A DNA stretch of 64,000 bases from Annulohypoxylon bovei var. microspora (taxonomy: Eukaryota; Ascomycota; Sordariomycetes; Xylariales; Hypoxylaceae): the NCBI GenBank assembly GCA_022836615.1, contig MU405247.1:124001-188000 (forward strand), in the 5' to 3' direction. The position numbers and the translations under genes are program-made. The notes under the pieces were generated by a model. The model searched no databases. It saw only the letters and a list, made by a program, of their open reading frames with translations, and had not been told where the DNA came from. Positions 11,858 to 23,182 of this stretch are shown here, piece by piece. The stretch's first letter is position 1, and every line of letters begins with the position of its first letter.

Positions 11858-13381
11858 CTAGCTTTGTTGGAGTGTCCGGGCAAGGCTCCTTAACTGTGTA
11901 TGGTAATCTTCGTCGATTAGAGTGAGTTCGTCATATGGGATAGACATACGACTCTCCCGTCTAGATTGAGGGCAATGAGCTTTGCGCATGAAGAACTTCA
12001 ATTCTATCCTTGTAATTGGGGGAATTTGTGGCGGTCCCTCTTTCGGAATATCTATGGCAGAGTCGCTCGAGTTAGGCGTGAGATTCCCATGGTTAGGCAT
12101 TCGGCGTGTAATAACTCTAATAAACGAGTCCCAAGATGTGGTTTTAGCCAGGCTTAGGAATACCACAGGGACTGCCGGCATGCAACTACAAGAGATGCCA
12201 ACATTCATTTCGGCCGCTCTAAGAGAGATATTGTCAACTCTAAAGCCTCACGAGCATAGTAGAAATGATGCTCACCACAGTACTTACGTGAACGCATACG
12301 TTAAAGGACCAAGCCAGGAAACGTCATAAGATCGATACAGTTGAAATCGGTAAACTGTAGCAAGGATTGAAAAGACGCAAGCTCTTTTGAGATCGTTAGT
12401 AGTTAATACATTAGCTCCAGAAAGTGATATAGCGTACAGTAGTCCCGTGAGAAACATACAACACACTCCAATTTTCCGCTTCAGTGGGAGTCGAACGTTA
12501 AGAGTCAATCCCACAGGGACGGCAAGCAGATAGAAGTCTATAACAACGCTATATATACCCATCGTAACCCAAAGTAGATTTTGCAGTATCGAATAACCTT
12601 CGTCGGGTGGATTTGGGTCGTTAAGAAACTGGCGGTAGACAACTATATCGATAACGAAGCAAGTCGCATAAAAAGGGACGATTAACAAGATTGAAGCCCA
12701 TATCAAGAGCCTCGCAATCTTCGCCGGCCGAAAAATACGGAGATAAAGAGCTAGAAGCGCGGATTTAAGGAAAATGGCAGCAGCTCCATACAGGATAACC
12801 AAAATAATGATGTCCTAATAGACCAGCCCGTTAGCTAAACCCCTTAACCAAAGCAAGTTTGAAAGTAAAATTACCGTACATTCAAAAGTATGGGGGCATT
12901 GAATTCGGATAATGGTATGTTCCATTGATGGGGGCCTAGTGGGCTACTGCCGTTGAGAGCTACTAGAGTGAGATTTGGCCGTTCAAAGTTATAACTCTTC
13001 ATATTACGGACCTTTAAACACGATAGCGCAATAACAAGTCATAATTGCCTGGCAAAGACTCATTAGCCAATTGTATTTAAGAGCAATATAAGAGCGTGTT
13101 CATGGATCTCACTGCTGAAATCAAGCAGAGGACTTAACTATCACGATTAGCATGTCTCTTTAGTATCCGCAAGGGAAAAACTTGCAGTCGTCTACCCCAA
13201 AACTGCGAGTAACCCATACTCGAGTGTAGATACGTAATGATAGAAAACAGTACATCACTGCCAAAGTCACGCCAGTAATGATCCTTGAGACCGGGGCTAT
13301 CGACGGTGGATCAACATAATTATGTACTACTCCAGGCGGAGGCGAAGACGTCGATACTATAGTGAAATCAACAACAGGCAT
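11858..13381 (-). CDS. PTH11/rhodopsin-like integral membrane protein, 5' part unresolved
   Basis: Three joined exons are clear: one ending at 12880 with GPHQWNIPLSEF, then 12814-12288, then 12218-11858. Introns 12815-12879 and 12219-12287 have good signals. They encode the core and tail of the fungal rhodopsin-domain (SAT5/PTH11-like) family: HQWN loop, LVILYGAAAIFLKSALLALY helix, LRIFRP, and NVGISCSCMPAVPVVF in the last helix. A first exon from ATG 13381 encodes the N-terminus and helix 1 up to RSFGVDD. Between RSFGVDD (about 13187) and the HQWN exon (about 13010) the second helix is not found in any frame, and only weak splice sites are visible. The gene may be decayed or may use non-standard splicing. 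Members are often receptor-like and sit in variable gene clusters; no ligand can be inferred. Confidence 0.55.
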
Positions 13382-14380
13382 ATTGATTCCGAGTGTATGC
13401 TCTTGACGCCTGCGTGTTTTGGAAAACTATGCAAGGAACTAAATCCTTCTAAGAGACTCGAAGGCGGTAGATGACGAAAAGATAAAGAAGACACTACCCG
13501 GAACGATGTCGATGGCTTTATAGCACATTGGATGCCATACCCTTTCCCACACCTACACACTAAGTATTCCAAGCATTGTCTGCCTGCCTTCGCGTCACAC
13601 AGACCCAGGCCTGCAGGAAATTCCCTTAGCTTCCGATTTCCGAGACATGCAGGGAAGTCTGCACAAGGATGCCTTAAGGCTCTGGGAGTAACCAGAGTGT
13701 CACCTAGCACCTCACAAGGCAGAAAATCTCCCATGTCTCCAGTGCCTTCGTACCTTCTCAACTCGTGCATGCCATCGTCGACCGATTCGCCGTCGGAGTC
13801 CGCCTTGATTCGCATTCGTTGGAACTTGGGGTACCTAGCTTGTTAAGTAGTTAATAGAACGCCACGTCATAAACTATACCAAATTCAGCGACATTTTTCT
13901 GGCATAAGCAACTATTCCGCAATTGCGCCATGCGAGCGACTATTTATTAGGAGGAAGAAAAGGAGCAGGAAAGTCGAACGTGCTCAAGTCCTCAAGTCAA
14001 GACGGTGGGCAGGCCTTCGTCTTACGTAATGGTCCCGTGACAATCGTCATTGGCGTTTGTTCTGCACGGGCCACCATGTTGATCCTTGAAAAGGGGCCCC
14101 CTTAAAACCAGCAACTTGACCCAAAGCAACACTTCGTGCTATTACTTAACCATTTTACACTATTAGGCAACAGAGCAAAATTATGCATTTGGCATACGAC
14201 GTTCGCCAAACATAGCTCAAGGTTTGCGAGACTCTTCAAGATAAGTATGCTTCCGAAGTAGAGTCAAGTATTGATAGGTAGGTAGGTAAGTAGATATTCA
14301 TCAAAGTCCAATATCAAAATTACACCTAATTCCAACTCAGGTTTCCTACTCATCTAACTACCATAGCGGCAAAAGGTGTG
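13382..14380. other. Gene-poor spacer
   Basis: No supportable coding region. A short direct TAGGTAGGTAGG run lies at 14277-14288. Open frames of 60-150 codons on both strands overlap each other and lack family resemblance. Confidence 0.5.
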
Positions 14381-14385
14381 TTGCG

Positions 14386-14595
14386 ATAATCATTTTACTT
14401 TAAGAATCATTTTAACTTTCGAAACCATTTTAACATTTCTATGTACCCCTCCTTATAATTTGTATGTAAAGGTACAAACAAAAGTTAGAATGGTTTTAAA
14501 AGATCAAAATCATTCTTAAAAAATAAAATCATTCCTAAAAAACAAAATCATTCTTCAAAATGGAATCATTATACCCTCTTTTCTAATCGTTTTAC
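14386..14595. repeat. AT-rich degenerate AATCATT repeats in both orientations
   Basis: Copies of AATCATTTTA / AACCATTTTA occur near 14388, 14405 and 14424. An inverted copy (GAATGGTTTTAAAA) lies near 14488, followed by AAAATCATTCTTAAAA-like units near 14506, 14526 and 14545, then AATCATTATA and AATCGTTTTA. Related sequence appears again at about 15205-15260. Confidence 0.7.
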
Positions 14596-14678
14596 CATCT
14601 GAAAACTGGCAGCCAGGGCAGCCACCCGTACAACAGCCCTGGAAGTAAACCACTGTAGCTGTCGTTTTACAACAACAC

Positions 14679-14771
14679 CACTTACGAAAAACTTAGAAGT
14701 TTTTTTATTTTTTATTTACCTCAACAACAATACCTCGTACAACACGTACAACTGCAACGCCTGCAACAACT

Positions 14772-14808
<37 letters not shown>

Positions 14809-14888
14809 TAAACCCCACATACACAGCAACAGCAGCAACACTTAAAGAAAAAAAAACCTTAGAAGTTTTTTTTATTTTCTTTTACCTT
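14679..14888. repeat. Duplicated T-rich block flanking a CAG tract
   Basis: Two similar blocks, about 14679-14719 and 14839-14886, each read CACTTA, then an A-run, CTTAGAAG, then a long T-rich run ending near TTTACC. They lie about 166 bp apart. Between them are CAACAAC-type sequence and the CAG tract. Confidence 0.75.
14772..14807. repeat. (GCA)12 / CAG trinucleotide tract
   Basis: Twelve perfect GCA units. No long open frame covers it, so it does not look like a coding polyglutamine tract. Confidence 0.97.
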
Positions 14889-15002
14889 TTACATCCACAC
14901 ATCCACACAACAACACAACAACATCGTCAACATCACTGTCGTGCCAAGCTTACTAGATCATTAGATGCGTAGCAGTAGATGCGTAGCAGTAAATTAGTAG
15001 AC

Positions 15003-15138
15003 GTGCAATAGATCAGTAGACGGGCAATAGATCAGTAAACGGGTAATAGATCAATAAACTAGTAAACCAGTAAACCAGTAAACCAGTAAACCAATAGACC
15101 AGTAAACTAGTAGACCAGTAAACCAGTAAACCAGTAGG
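15003..15138. repeat. Minisatellite of AGTAAACC / CAATAGATC units
   Basis: The left part has three diverged units of about 19 bp built on CAATAGATCAGTARACGGG. It grades into at least nine 8-bp AGTAAACC units with point changes (CAATAGACC, AGTAAACT, AGTAGACC) to about 15138. Both parts share the AGTA(A/G)AC core, so the short array probably arose from the longer unit. Confidence 0.85.
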
Positions 15139-15330
15139 TGTAAAATTGGGGGGAAGGGGACGAGGGGGCGACGGCGGGGTACAAAATATAAGAAATAATT
15201 CCATATTTCAAAACCATTCTGTAAATGAAAACCATTTTACATTCAAAATCATTTAATCCTTGGAATGGATTCATATTTAAGCAACTCATGTTATTTTTTG
15301 TGTACATTTCATAATATATAATCATTTTTT

Positions 15331-16218
15331 GGACCTACTATTTGCCGCTACGGTAGGTAAGTTATATACATGTTAACTTCACAAAGGACAACTTCGGCTC
15401 TTCCCCTTATCATTGATGACAACATTGAATGAGAAATAACATGCTCTTTAATAGAACTTCTCGAGTACTAAGTTAAGTTCAGGTGATGTCTCGTGAGGTA
15501 CCTGAGTAGGCCTGTAAGATACCGAAGAGTGTCAAGGCCAGGGGTGTGGAGAAGAAAGCATGAGAAGTTGAAAAGTTAAAAATTAAATTCCAGGTCACCC
15601 AATTCTCTGAAATAGAAAACGCCATGAAATCGTCATCTGGGCGTTTCACGATCCTGTGCTGTATTGGGAATAGCTTAGTCGAGTTCGGAAAGGAAAAGAA
15701 GGAGAGGGTATATACCGATGTTGTCAAAATCGGCAGAGCCAGAACTCCAACCACTGTATTGCGTTAAAGGTTGGAAGGAGACCATCATTCTTTTTCGAGG
15801 CAGCGCTCCAAACATTGGATGCGTTCAATTCGTCGGTATCGGTCGCTGCGTACCGAGAGTCGCCAAGTCTGTGATTGGCGAAGCTTCCTGAGGGGCCCAT
15901 GTATTGGTTAGCACAGGAAAGTAGGCTGCGATTGTCTCTAACTCCGACTCAGGGTCGTGACTAGTGTCACTGAATCCAAGCTCTCAAGAGCACCGGTCCG
16001 AACACAGTGCTCGGGAGGCATGCTTCTGAACTGGCAATCGGCGCGTTGGCATTGCCGAAATGAGAGGTATCTCCAACTTGTTCGTCGACAAAATATCCGG
16101 TACGATTGTCCATGCATCCCGCGAAGGTTCACTAGATATTGTTCCTGCTACCAGTAATATTTTCTCTGTTTTTGGTCAAGTCTTCTGACCGGGCATATCA
16201 AATACCAGCAAGTATCCT
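15331..16218. other. Gene-poor spacer
   Basis: No supportable gene. Short frames on both strands were inspected; none matches a known domain or joins to a neighbour by good splice sites. Confidence 0.45.
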
Positions 16219-16641
16219 TCATGGAAGGTATCTGATGTGGTGTGTGCTAATTTCGTTTACTCTAGCCACGAAAGCTTCGCTAAAATCCGAAGATGGTACT
16301 TTACTCGCAGCGTACTGGTTGATCCCGGTTCGCTCTTCAATGGCGACCATGCGTTTCTGTTGAGAAATGAATGGAAAGAAAGAATATGTTTCAGGTATGC
16401 CGGTGCGACCGATACTAAAGAAACTGAAAGCAATCTCATATTCCGCATTAGGTTTCATGAGCAGGTACTCGAATGCAGCTCAATCACCAACGGCTATCTT
16501 ACCAGTATTTACTGGTAAGATATATCTGCTGGGTACCAGATATGGTTCATAGACCCAGGCCTCCATTCCTAGTCTGTTCCTCGGCCTCTCTTCAGAGACA
16601 GGTGGCTCGCCCATAATATACGTGTGTCCTGGCTCGGGTTT
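16219..16641 (-). pseudogene. Gene-like relic, family not recognised
   Basis: Reading from a CTAG acceptor-like site at 16642, one frame runs through an ATG at 16614 with protein-like composition (EAWVYEPYLVPSRYILP). It reaches a single in-frame TGA near 16478 and continues for about 80 codons (KPNAEYEIAFSFFSIGRTG ... QQKRMVAIEERTGINQYAA). A GTAAGA donor-like site lies just before the stop and a TTTCAG acceptor lies 80 bp on, but splicing there changes frame to a less protein-like sequence. It is either a disabled gene or an exon of a gene I cannot assemble. A perfect 13-bp inverted repeat lies inside it. Confidence 0.25.
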
Positions 16642-19445
16642 CTAGATGCCCGGCCGTGTGCGAGCCACGAATTAACCAAACCCTCTGTCTTCTTACTCTC
16701 AATCCAGGCGGTTCGAGATTCGTGAATTCCGAATCTGGAGGACGTTGGAGTAGGATGCAACGAGCAGCATCAGTTATAGATATTTGATGAACTGATGCTC
16801 ATGAACGAGCTTGCGTTTGGTATGATACAGCGTACGGTAGAATCTCGTGTTATGTGTGTACGATGTGACTGCTCGCGCGTTGGAATATCTAGCTCTCCAT
16901 GCTAACCAGACGGTTAACTTCTCTGATTTCGAAGTATATGGAAAGGGAAAGTTGGGTTGTCTTTTCAACGTCTCAAATATCCCTTGAGGTGATGCTTTCT
17001 GATATCATCTCGATCTTAATGACCATAATGAATATGATGTGTATTTCATTTACCCTTTCCAGGTAGTTGTCACTATTCTGTGTTCAGTTTAGTATTGATG
17101 GACATGGACAGGAACAGGGGAAAAGTAGTGGATTTTAGAAAATGCTAACCTAGAATCTCACCTTTAATGCAAGCTCCTATGTTTACAACGTAGGCTAGGC
17201 CGCCAACAACAGCAGCCTAATGTTGAAATGGGTGAGCATCCTAGCAGATACCGGTGATCTGGCAAAGATTTGCTGGATACTAGACCAGTCTGTAAGGTAC
17301 CTACCTAGGTAATATGATTTTGATTACCTAGGTATGTAAGGGTAAGACGTATGTACCACCTAAGTAGACTATTTAGAATAGTGGCCTAGGAATCTAATAT
17401 TCTTTTTTGGGCTTGCTTGTAATTGACGGTAGTCCATAGATCTTTACCTGATATAACGAGTTTCGTGTCAGTATTGCCTATAAGCCCTAACTATAATAAA
17501 ACCACAGTAGTATTCAACATACTTAAACAAGACGAAGAGATTTCAAGAGCACCTACCTAGGACTGTGATCAAGTGATCTGAAGATTGAAATATGAAAGTT
17601 GACAAATGAAGGTTATAATATCTTGACGAGGTAGCTATTGGAAGTCAAGCTTATTCAACGGTAAAAGAAGACAAGGAAAAGTTTGTTGTTTTTGGGAAAT
17701 GACAAAATAAAGATTTGGTTTGGGGAAAGCTTTGGGTTAGGTTATATAGCAAAATAAACACATTGGGAAAAGGTTAAGAATCACCTAGAAATCGATGAAT
17801 ATCATAGTATTGACAGAAATGACACTGTCATCCATGAGTTCAATTTATCAAGGTAAGTATGACTGGTCTTTCGGTTGAGATTCTATTACATTGTATGAAC
17901 CTTTGCTCGATGAGACTTTTCTAGCATTCTTGAATCGTTCCCCATTCAAGATTTTCTCAGATCTCTTCGTACTAGGTAGACGAGCTAGACTCATAGACCA
18001 CCTTCGGATCCTCATATAGCTTCTTTGAAAGACGATTCATTCACATGAGTCTCATAGAGATGATGCCTTTCAGACAATGTAAGGAGCTCTAGAAACTCAT
18101 AGTCATTAGGTATAGAAAACGTGTTCTCTCTTTACTAGGTAGTAGCAGAAGACCTTGCCATAGATCGCTCACAGCCATTGAGATAATAGTCATGAACTAA
18201 TTTCTTAGCATTATACTTGATTTGTAAATTTTGAAGGTACTAACTAGGTTACTATGAGTTAACACTAGTTATATGAGATGATTTTAGAGAGTATAAAACA
18301 TGTCACACATTGTTAACGGTAGCAACTAGTTAATGTAAGTGGGTAAGTAACTATGCTTTTTGTTTCCTTAGCAATGGTGCGTTCACATAGTTATCCGAAT
18401 AATGGAAATTATTTAAGATTCTTGTAGATCGAGAAACTTAAAACTTCCATGAGGCGACGGTAACTGATTAAAAAATTCTAACGACAACCTCTGGTGCCAC
18501 AACATGGTCGAAGGCGTTTTGATGGGAGATCAATATCCACCAATCAGGCTAAGGTTAGGTAGTTTTTTAGGTGCTAAAATTAGCTCTAGGGCTTTATCCG
18601 GATTGTGGGGTCAGTATTATGTAATTAGCTTGGCACTACATCAAAATTGATCAAGGTCCGCCGAATCTAGAACTTTTCTTTACCCAACCATATCCGAGAT
18701 GTCTGAATTCTCGCTTCTCATTTCACTTATTCGTACTTAAGCAAACATGGTAGCAACATCCTTCCAACAGTATGTTAGCTATTTCACCATTGCTTCAATT
18801 TATCATGTCATATAAGTTGTATAACAATGTATTACCCAGCTGATGCGAGGCTGTTATTCTTATCCACTGATCGTCACGAAGCCTTACCTACCACCTGCCT
18901 AACAGAGCGCATATAAAGGCCTAGCGCAGCGGCTTTTGTGATTATAGCGCGAATGGATGCAAGACCTTCGGTTGCACCGTCAGACCCATGGCTAGGGTAC
19001 AAGAGAGATGTACTATGAAGAAGGTTCGCTATTGGCAAGAGGCGCGAGATATGGTCCGCTTAGCAACTGGACGTTTTCGTGGGCTGTGATTGCGTGATTG
19101 CTGCTAACCTCTTTTCATTCCTAAGGTTGCATTGGTACAAAGTACTGCGGCGAATACGCGGGAGGCATATTTGAATTGGGAGCAACCGCGTTAGAGGAGA
19201 GTTAAAAAAAAGAGAAAAGTTTAAGCAGTTGGGGAATCCTGCCGATATGTGCTTACCATAAATTGCGTCGCGTGACATATTCAGCGCATTCATAAGTCGT
19301 CACCAGCAGCCAACATTGAAACCCAAAACTTGAAGAGTTATTGGTGTTCCTAAAACTTCCAAGGTCTTGTTTGCGCCGCCAAGTACCTAGTACCGATCTT
19401 AGCATCATTAGGTATAGTCAATCGGGAGTTGCAAACCGCGCCGAG
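16642..19445. other. AT-rich gene-poor region and OPT promoter
   Basis: About 2.8 kb dense in stops in all frames, with TACCTAGGTA palindromes near 17302 and 17328. Composition suits a decayed, possibly RIP-mutated repeat, but no recognisable transposon protein remains. An ATATAAA box at 18911-18917 and less AT-rich sequence from about 18950 suggest the start of the promoter or leader of the transporter gene. Confidence 0.45.
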
Positions 19446-22209
19446 ATGTCTTCTTCTGACGCTTCGGGTGCTGCCGAGAGCGAAGCCAAGTTTACTAGCG
19501 CCCTACCTGCAGATGAGCCTCCAATCAACCGACGACCAACCTCAACTCAGGACGATGGTGGCCACCACAAAGACAAGCTCGCGATTGAAGATGCCGTCGA
19601 GGTTGATGCAGATCTCGAAAATGAGGACAATCCTGAAATCAACCAAATTCCACCAGAGGTTAGGCGAATCGTTAGTCTTCACGATGACCCTACTCTACCT
19701 ACTCTAACATTCCGATATTTTCTTCTTTCCGTCATCTTCGTTATCCCAGGAGCCTTTTTATCTGCTATGAACAGTTTCAGAACTACGTATGCCCCCTATT
19801 CGGTCTTTTTCGTCCAAATCGCTGCCAACTATGTCGGTCTCTGGCTTGCTCGCGTTCTTCCCAGCCGCCAAATTCGAATCCCTTTCACCAAGCAGTCGTT
19901 CAGTCTCAATCCCGGGCCGTGGTCGGTAAAAGAGCATGTCCTGATCACCGTAACAGCGGCATCTGGCGCCACTGGTAACCTCGCTATTACGCCCATCGCG
20001 CTTGGTGATCTTTACTTCAACACGCGGGTTCACCCTGCCGCAGCTATCTTCTTCATGTGGTCCATTGATGCTATCGGCTACGCGTTTGCAGCCATCGCTC
20101 GTCAAGTATTGCTCTACGAACCAGCATATCCCTGGTTCCAGGCACTCTGCCAAACCGCCCTTTTTGAGACACAGCACAAGCAGAACAAAACCCCGACTCC
20201 GACTGCTCGAAAGCAAATGCGCGTATTCTGGTGGGTACTTCTCGGGATTACGCTATGGCAGTTCTTACCCGAATATGTTTTCCCGATGACGAGCTCTCTC
20301 GCATTCTTGTGCTGGGTTGCTCCTCACAATCCCGTCGCCAACTTTATTGGGTCCGGCTTAGGTGGTATGGGCTTACTCAATCTAAGCTTCGACTGGGCCA
20401 ATATTTCCAATTATCTCGCCGGCGTTCCGCTATTTTTGAGTCCTTGGTGGTCGCAGGTTGTCCTCTTCGCTTCGTTCGTCATGTCGTGTTGGATTCTGCT
20501 GCCCGCTGCGAAATGGGGAGGCCTTGGTGGTTATCCTCATTGCTTGATGACAAACCGAGCATGCACCGCCGATGGAGATAGATACCCAGTTACTGATCTG
20601 GTCACGCCTCAGAATACCTTCAATCAGACAGCATACGAAGAAAATGGACCGCTGTATCTAGGTGTCCATTATCTATGGTCTATTTTCTTTGATTATGCCT
20701 CATATGTCTCAGCGTACTCCTGGATTGCCTTCTTCGGGGCCGGTCAGATCAGAGATGGATACAGGAAATTCCGGGCCCGTCAGCGGAATGCAGGACAAGG
20801 AATCAATCATCAATGGTACGTTTGGAGACTCATTTCCGCTGAGATCTTATCTCCTTTCGAATGTCGCCGTTTATTATTTAATTGTTGTTGTCCATATAAG
20901 CTAACGTGTCTGCAGTAAGTCGCAATACTTCCCCTATCTCCACAATTATCATGCCTCCTCTCCTTAGACAAAATTGCTTGCAAGATATGAACATGTAGGC
21001 TCTCTACATATGATATTAATATTCTGCAGATACGGACCGTCTAAATGTGCTTATGCGACAATATAAAGAAGTTCCTATATGGTGGTACATTACTCTATTC
21101 CTATCCGCGTTTGTAGCCATCATGACAATGGCCGGGCTGGACATAATATTCATCCCTTGGTGGACTTTCTTGGTTGCGCTTGCTACAGGAGCTGCTATAG
21201 TTGTGCCGCTCGGCTGGCTTTATGCCATAAGCAATTACCAGTTACCCATTGGAACATTCAATGAGCTGCTATACGGCACAATGGTCCAAAACTTGAAGAC
21301 TAACCGTAATCCCCTCGGAGCTAGTGTAAGTACATTGCTTGTTAGGTGTTTTGATACACGCTAATCGTCTTGTATCAGATATATGGCTCGATTGCTGGAG
21401 ATGGTATGAGATTTCCATTCTACCAAATTTATCCCCTACAATACTTGACGATATTTAGCTAACGGTAGAATAGCTTGGTATAGAGCGCAGTACATGTTGC
21501 AGGACCAGAAAATAGGACATTACATGCACGTTCCTCAACGTGCAATTTTCTTTTCGCAAATCTTCGGAATCACTATGGGCGTGCCAATCAACTATGCCGC
21601 AATGCGCTGGATTGTAGATAGCAAGCGCGACTATCTGACTGGTGATGTCGTGGACGCTGCTCATATCTGGACAGGCCAGTCACTTGCCGGCTCGCTCACC
21701 ATGGGAGTCCAATATGTCCTACTTGTGAGTTCTATCGCCATTCTCTCCATACTTTTTCGACACTAGATAGCCGAAGTACTAATGCCAATGAAAAGGGGCC
21801 AACGCGGCTCTTCCAACAAGAACAATTCCGTCTGCTTCCTTACGCATTTCTCGTCGGTGCGGGTGCTCCGGCCATCATATATCTCCTCCACCGGCTTTTC
21901 CCTCGAGCTAAATTTCAGCTTTGGAATACCACTATTTTCTTCAGTGGAGCTTCCATATTCTATGGTAACGTGTCGACAGGATACTTCTCGCGATTCTTAG
22001 GGGGTTTCGTCGTCATGTACTGGGCGTACAGGTATCGCTATAAGCTATGGGCCAAATACAACTTCATCCTCGCTGCCGCCTTCGACGCCGGATTCAACCT
22101 GAACATGTTACTAATATTCTTAATATTTGGGAGCGCAAAGGTCATCGGAATGCCGAATTGGTGGGGTAACGATGCGGGTAATGTTGAGAAATGTTACGCG
22201 CTTGAATAG
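19446..22209 (+). CDS. OPT-family oligopeptide transporter, with a frame conflict at the first splice junction
   Basis: Exons 19446-20815, 21030-21325, 21379-21403 (only 25 nt), 21474-21724 and 21796-22209 encode about 784 residues, normal for fungal OPT proteins, which import small peptides by proton symport. ATG 19446 is the first in-frame ATG. Family features include SAMNSFRTTYAPYSVF in the first helices, NPGPWSVKEHVLI, TDRLNVLMRQYKEVPIWW, GTFNELLYG, QRAIFFSQIFG and a C-terminal NWWGNDAGNVEKCYAL. Exons 2-5 join in frame with good signals. At the first junction the only strong sites (GTACGT at 20816, CTGCAG ending at 21029) join TG to AT and create a stop; the conserved frame needs one base fewer. 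This is a frameshift, a sequence error or an unusual donor. Specificity (peptide, glutathione or metal chelate) cannot be told. Confidence 0.85.
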
Positions 22210-22789
22210 GATCGCCCTCTACACTATCGGGATAGGCTTGGGCTGGGTCAAATGGTCTGATACCTCGGCGTAAACGGCTTGAACGACAGGAACCTACCAG
22301 TGTTAAACTTGGTATAGTTTAATAGTATGAATACCTGGATTTCAGTATACCTACTATAGGAATAAAAGTATCTTTGCTTCATGTTAACGTCCAATTTCCT
22401 AAAGCATTACGTACATACACAGGTGACAAGTAGTCTCACTTTTTCGCTGGCGCAGTCCTTTCGATTCGATATCGATACACGGGCTGCCTTTCTTCGCGAA
22501 GGTATGAAGGAGGGCTTCCCCTAACACCGGGCCTTCAGGGCGAAGTACCTACTAATACGGCAACTAAATTATACATCGCCAGCTAGAATCCTGTTGGCCT
22601 AGGGTCGCCTGTAATATGTACATACCTACGCTGTACACGTGTTGTAAGCACCCTAGCATGCTTGTGTCTAGACCTATCTACCACCAGAAGTTTTCTTCTT
22701 CGCAACCCGAGAGGATCTCGGAGAGAGCAATGAAAAAAAAAAAGTAGAGAGTCAGAGGGCCTAGAGGCAGTGTAATACTAGGACCCCCT
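22210..22789. other. Intergenic 3' flank of the transporter
   Basis: No gene seen. Holds transporter 3' flank, AT-rich sequence, a GCCTTCAGGGCGAAG-like stretch near 22540 and an A11 run near 22733. Confidence 0.5.
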
Positions 22790-23155
22790 TTTGAAGAGTG
22801 GTATGGTTCCTCCGAAGAAGCCCCTAATACCAGAAAGAGGAGAGAGAATGGTGTTGGTTCCTCCGAAGAAGCCCCAAACACCCGGAAGAAAACCCCTGGT
22901 GCGGCCAACACCAGGGAAGGAGAAATGAGCCGAAACGAGGTCCCTCCGAAGAGGAACCCAACCGCTGCAAGCTCTGTGGCTGGTCAGGCAACTTTGTCCG
23001 AAAAATACCGTCTTTCCCTAACGTGCCTTGAAACGTCGTCTCTTTCTGAGAATACCGTCTTTCCCTAACGTGCCTTTAAACGCCGTCTCTTTAAGAAGCC
23101 GTCATCCCAGCATACGGGAGAAGAGTTTGTCCAGGTCCGGGTCCGGGTCCGGGTC
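22790..23155. repeat. Cluster of short direct repeats
   Basis: Three parts. GGTTCCTCCGAAGAAGCCCC occurs at about 22806 and 22857, with a diverged third copy near 22940. A 47-bp unit beginning AATACCGTC is tandemly duplicated at 23004-23050 and 23051-23097. GGTCCG is repeated at about 23134-23155. A perfect hairpin CCCTGGTG-7-CACCAGGG lies at 22894-22916. Confidence 0.8.
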
Positions 23156-23182
23156 TAGGTGTGTAAGTCGTTGCTGAGAAAT

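Noticed and set aside
15479..15754. 91-codon minus-strand frame with hydrophobic ends
   Set aside because: It could not be joined to the relic at 16.2-16.6 kb by reasonable splice sites and matches no family.
22938..23010. CKLC-containing frame resembling a zinc knuckle of a retroelement
   Set aside because: Only one half of a CCHC motif is present and no reverse transcriptase or integrase trace lies nearby.
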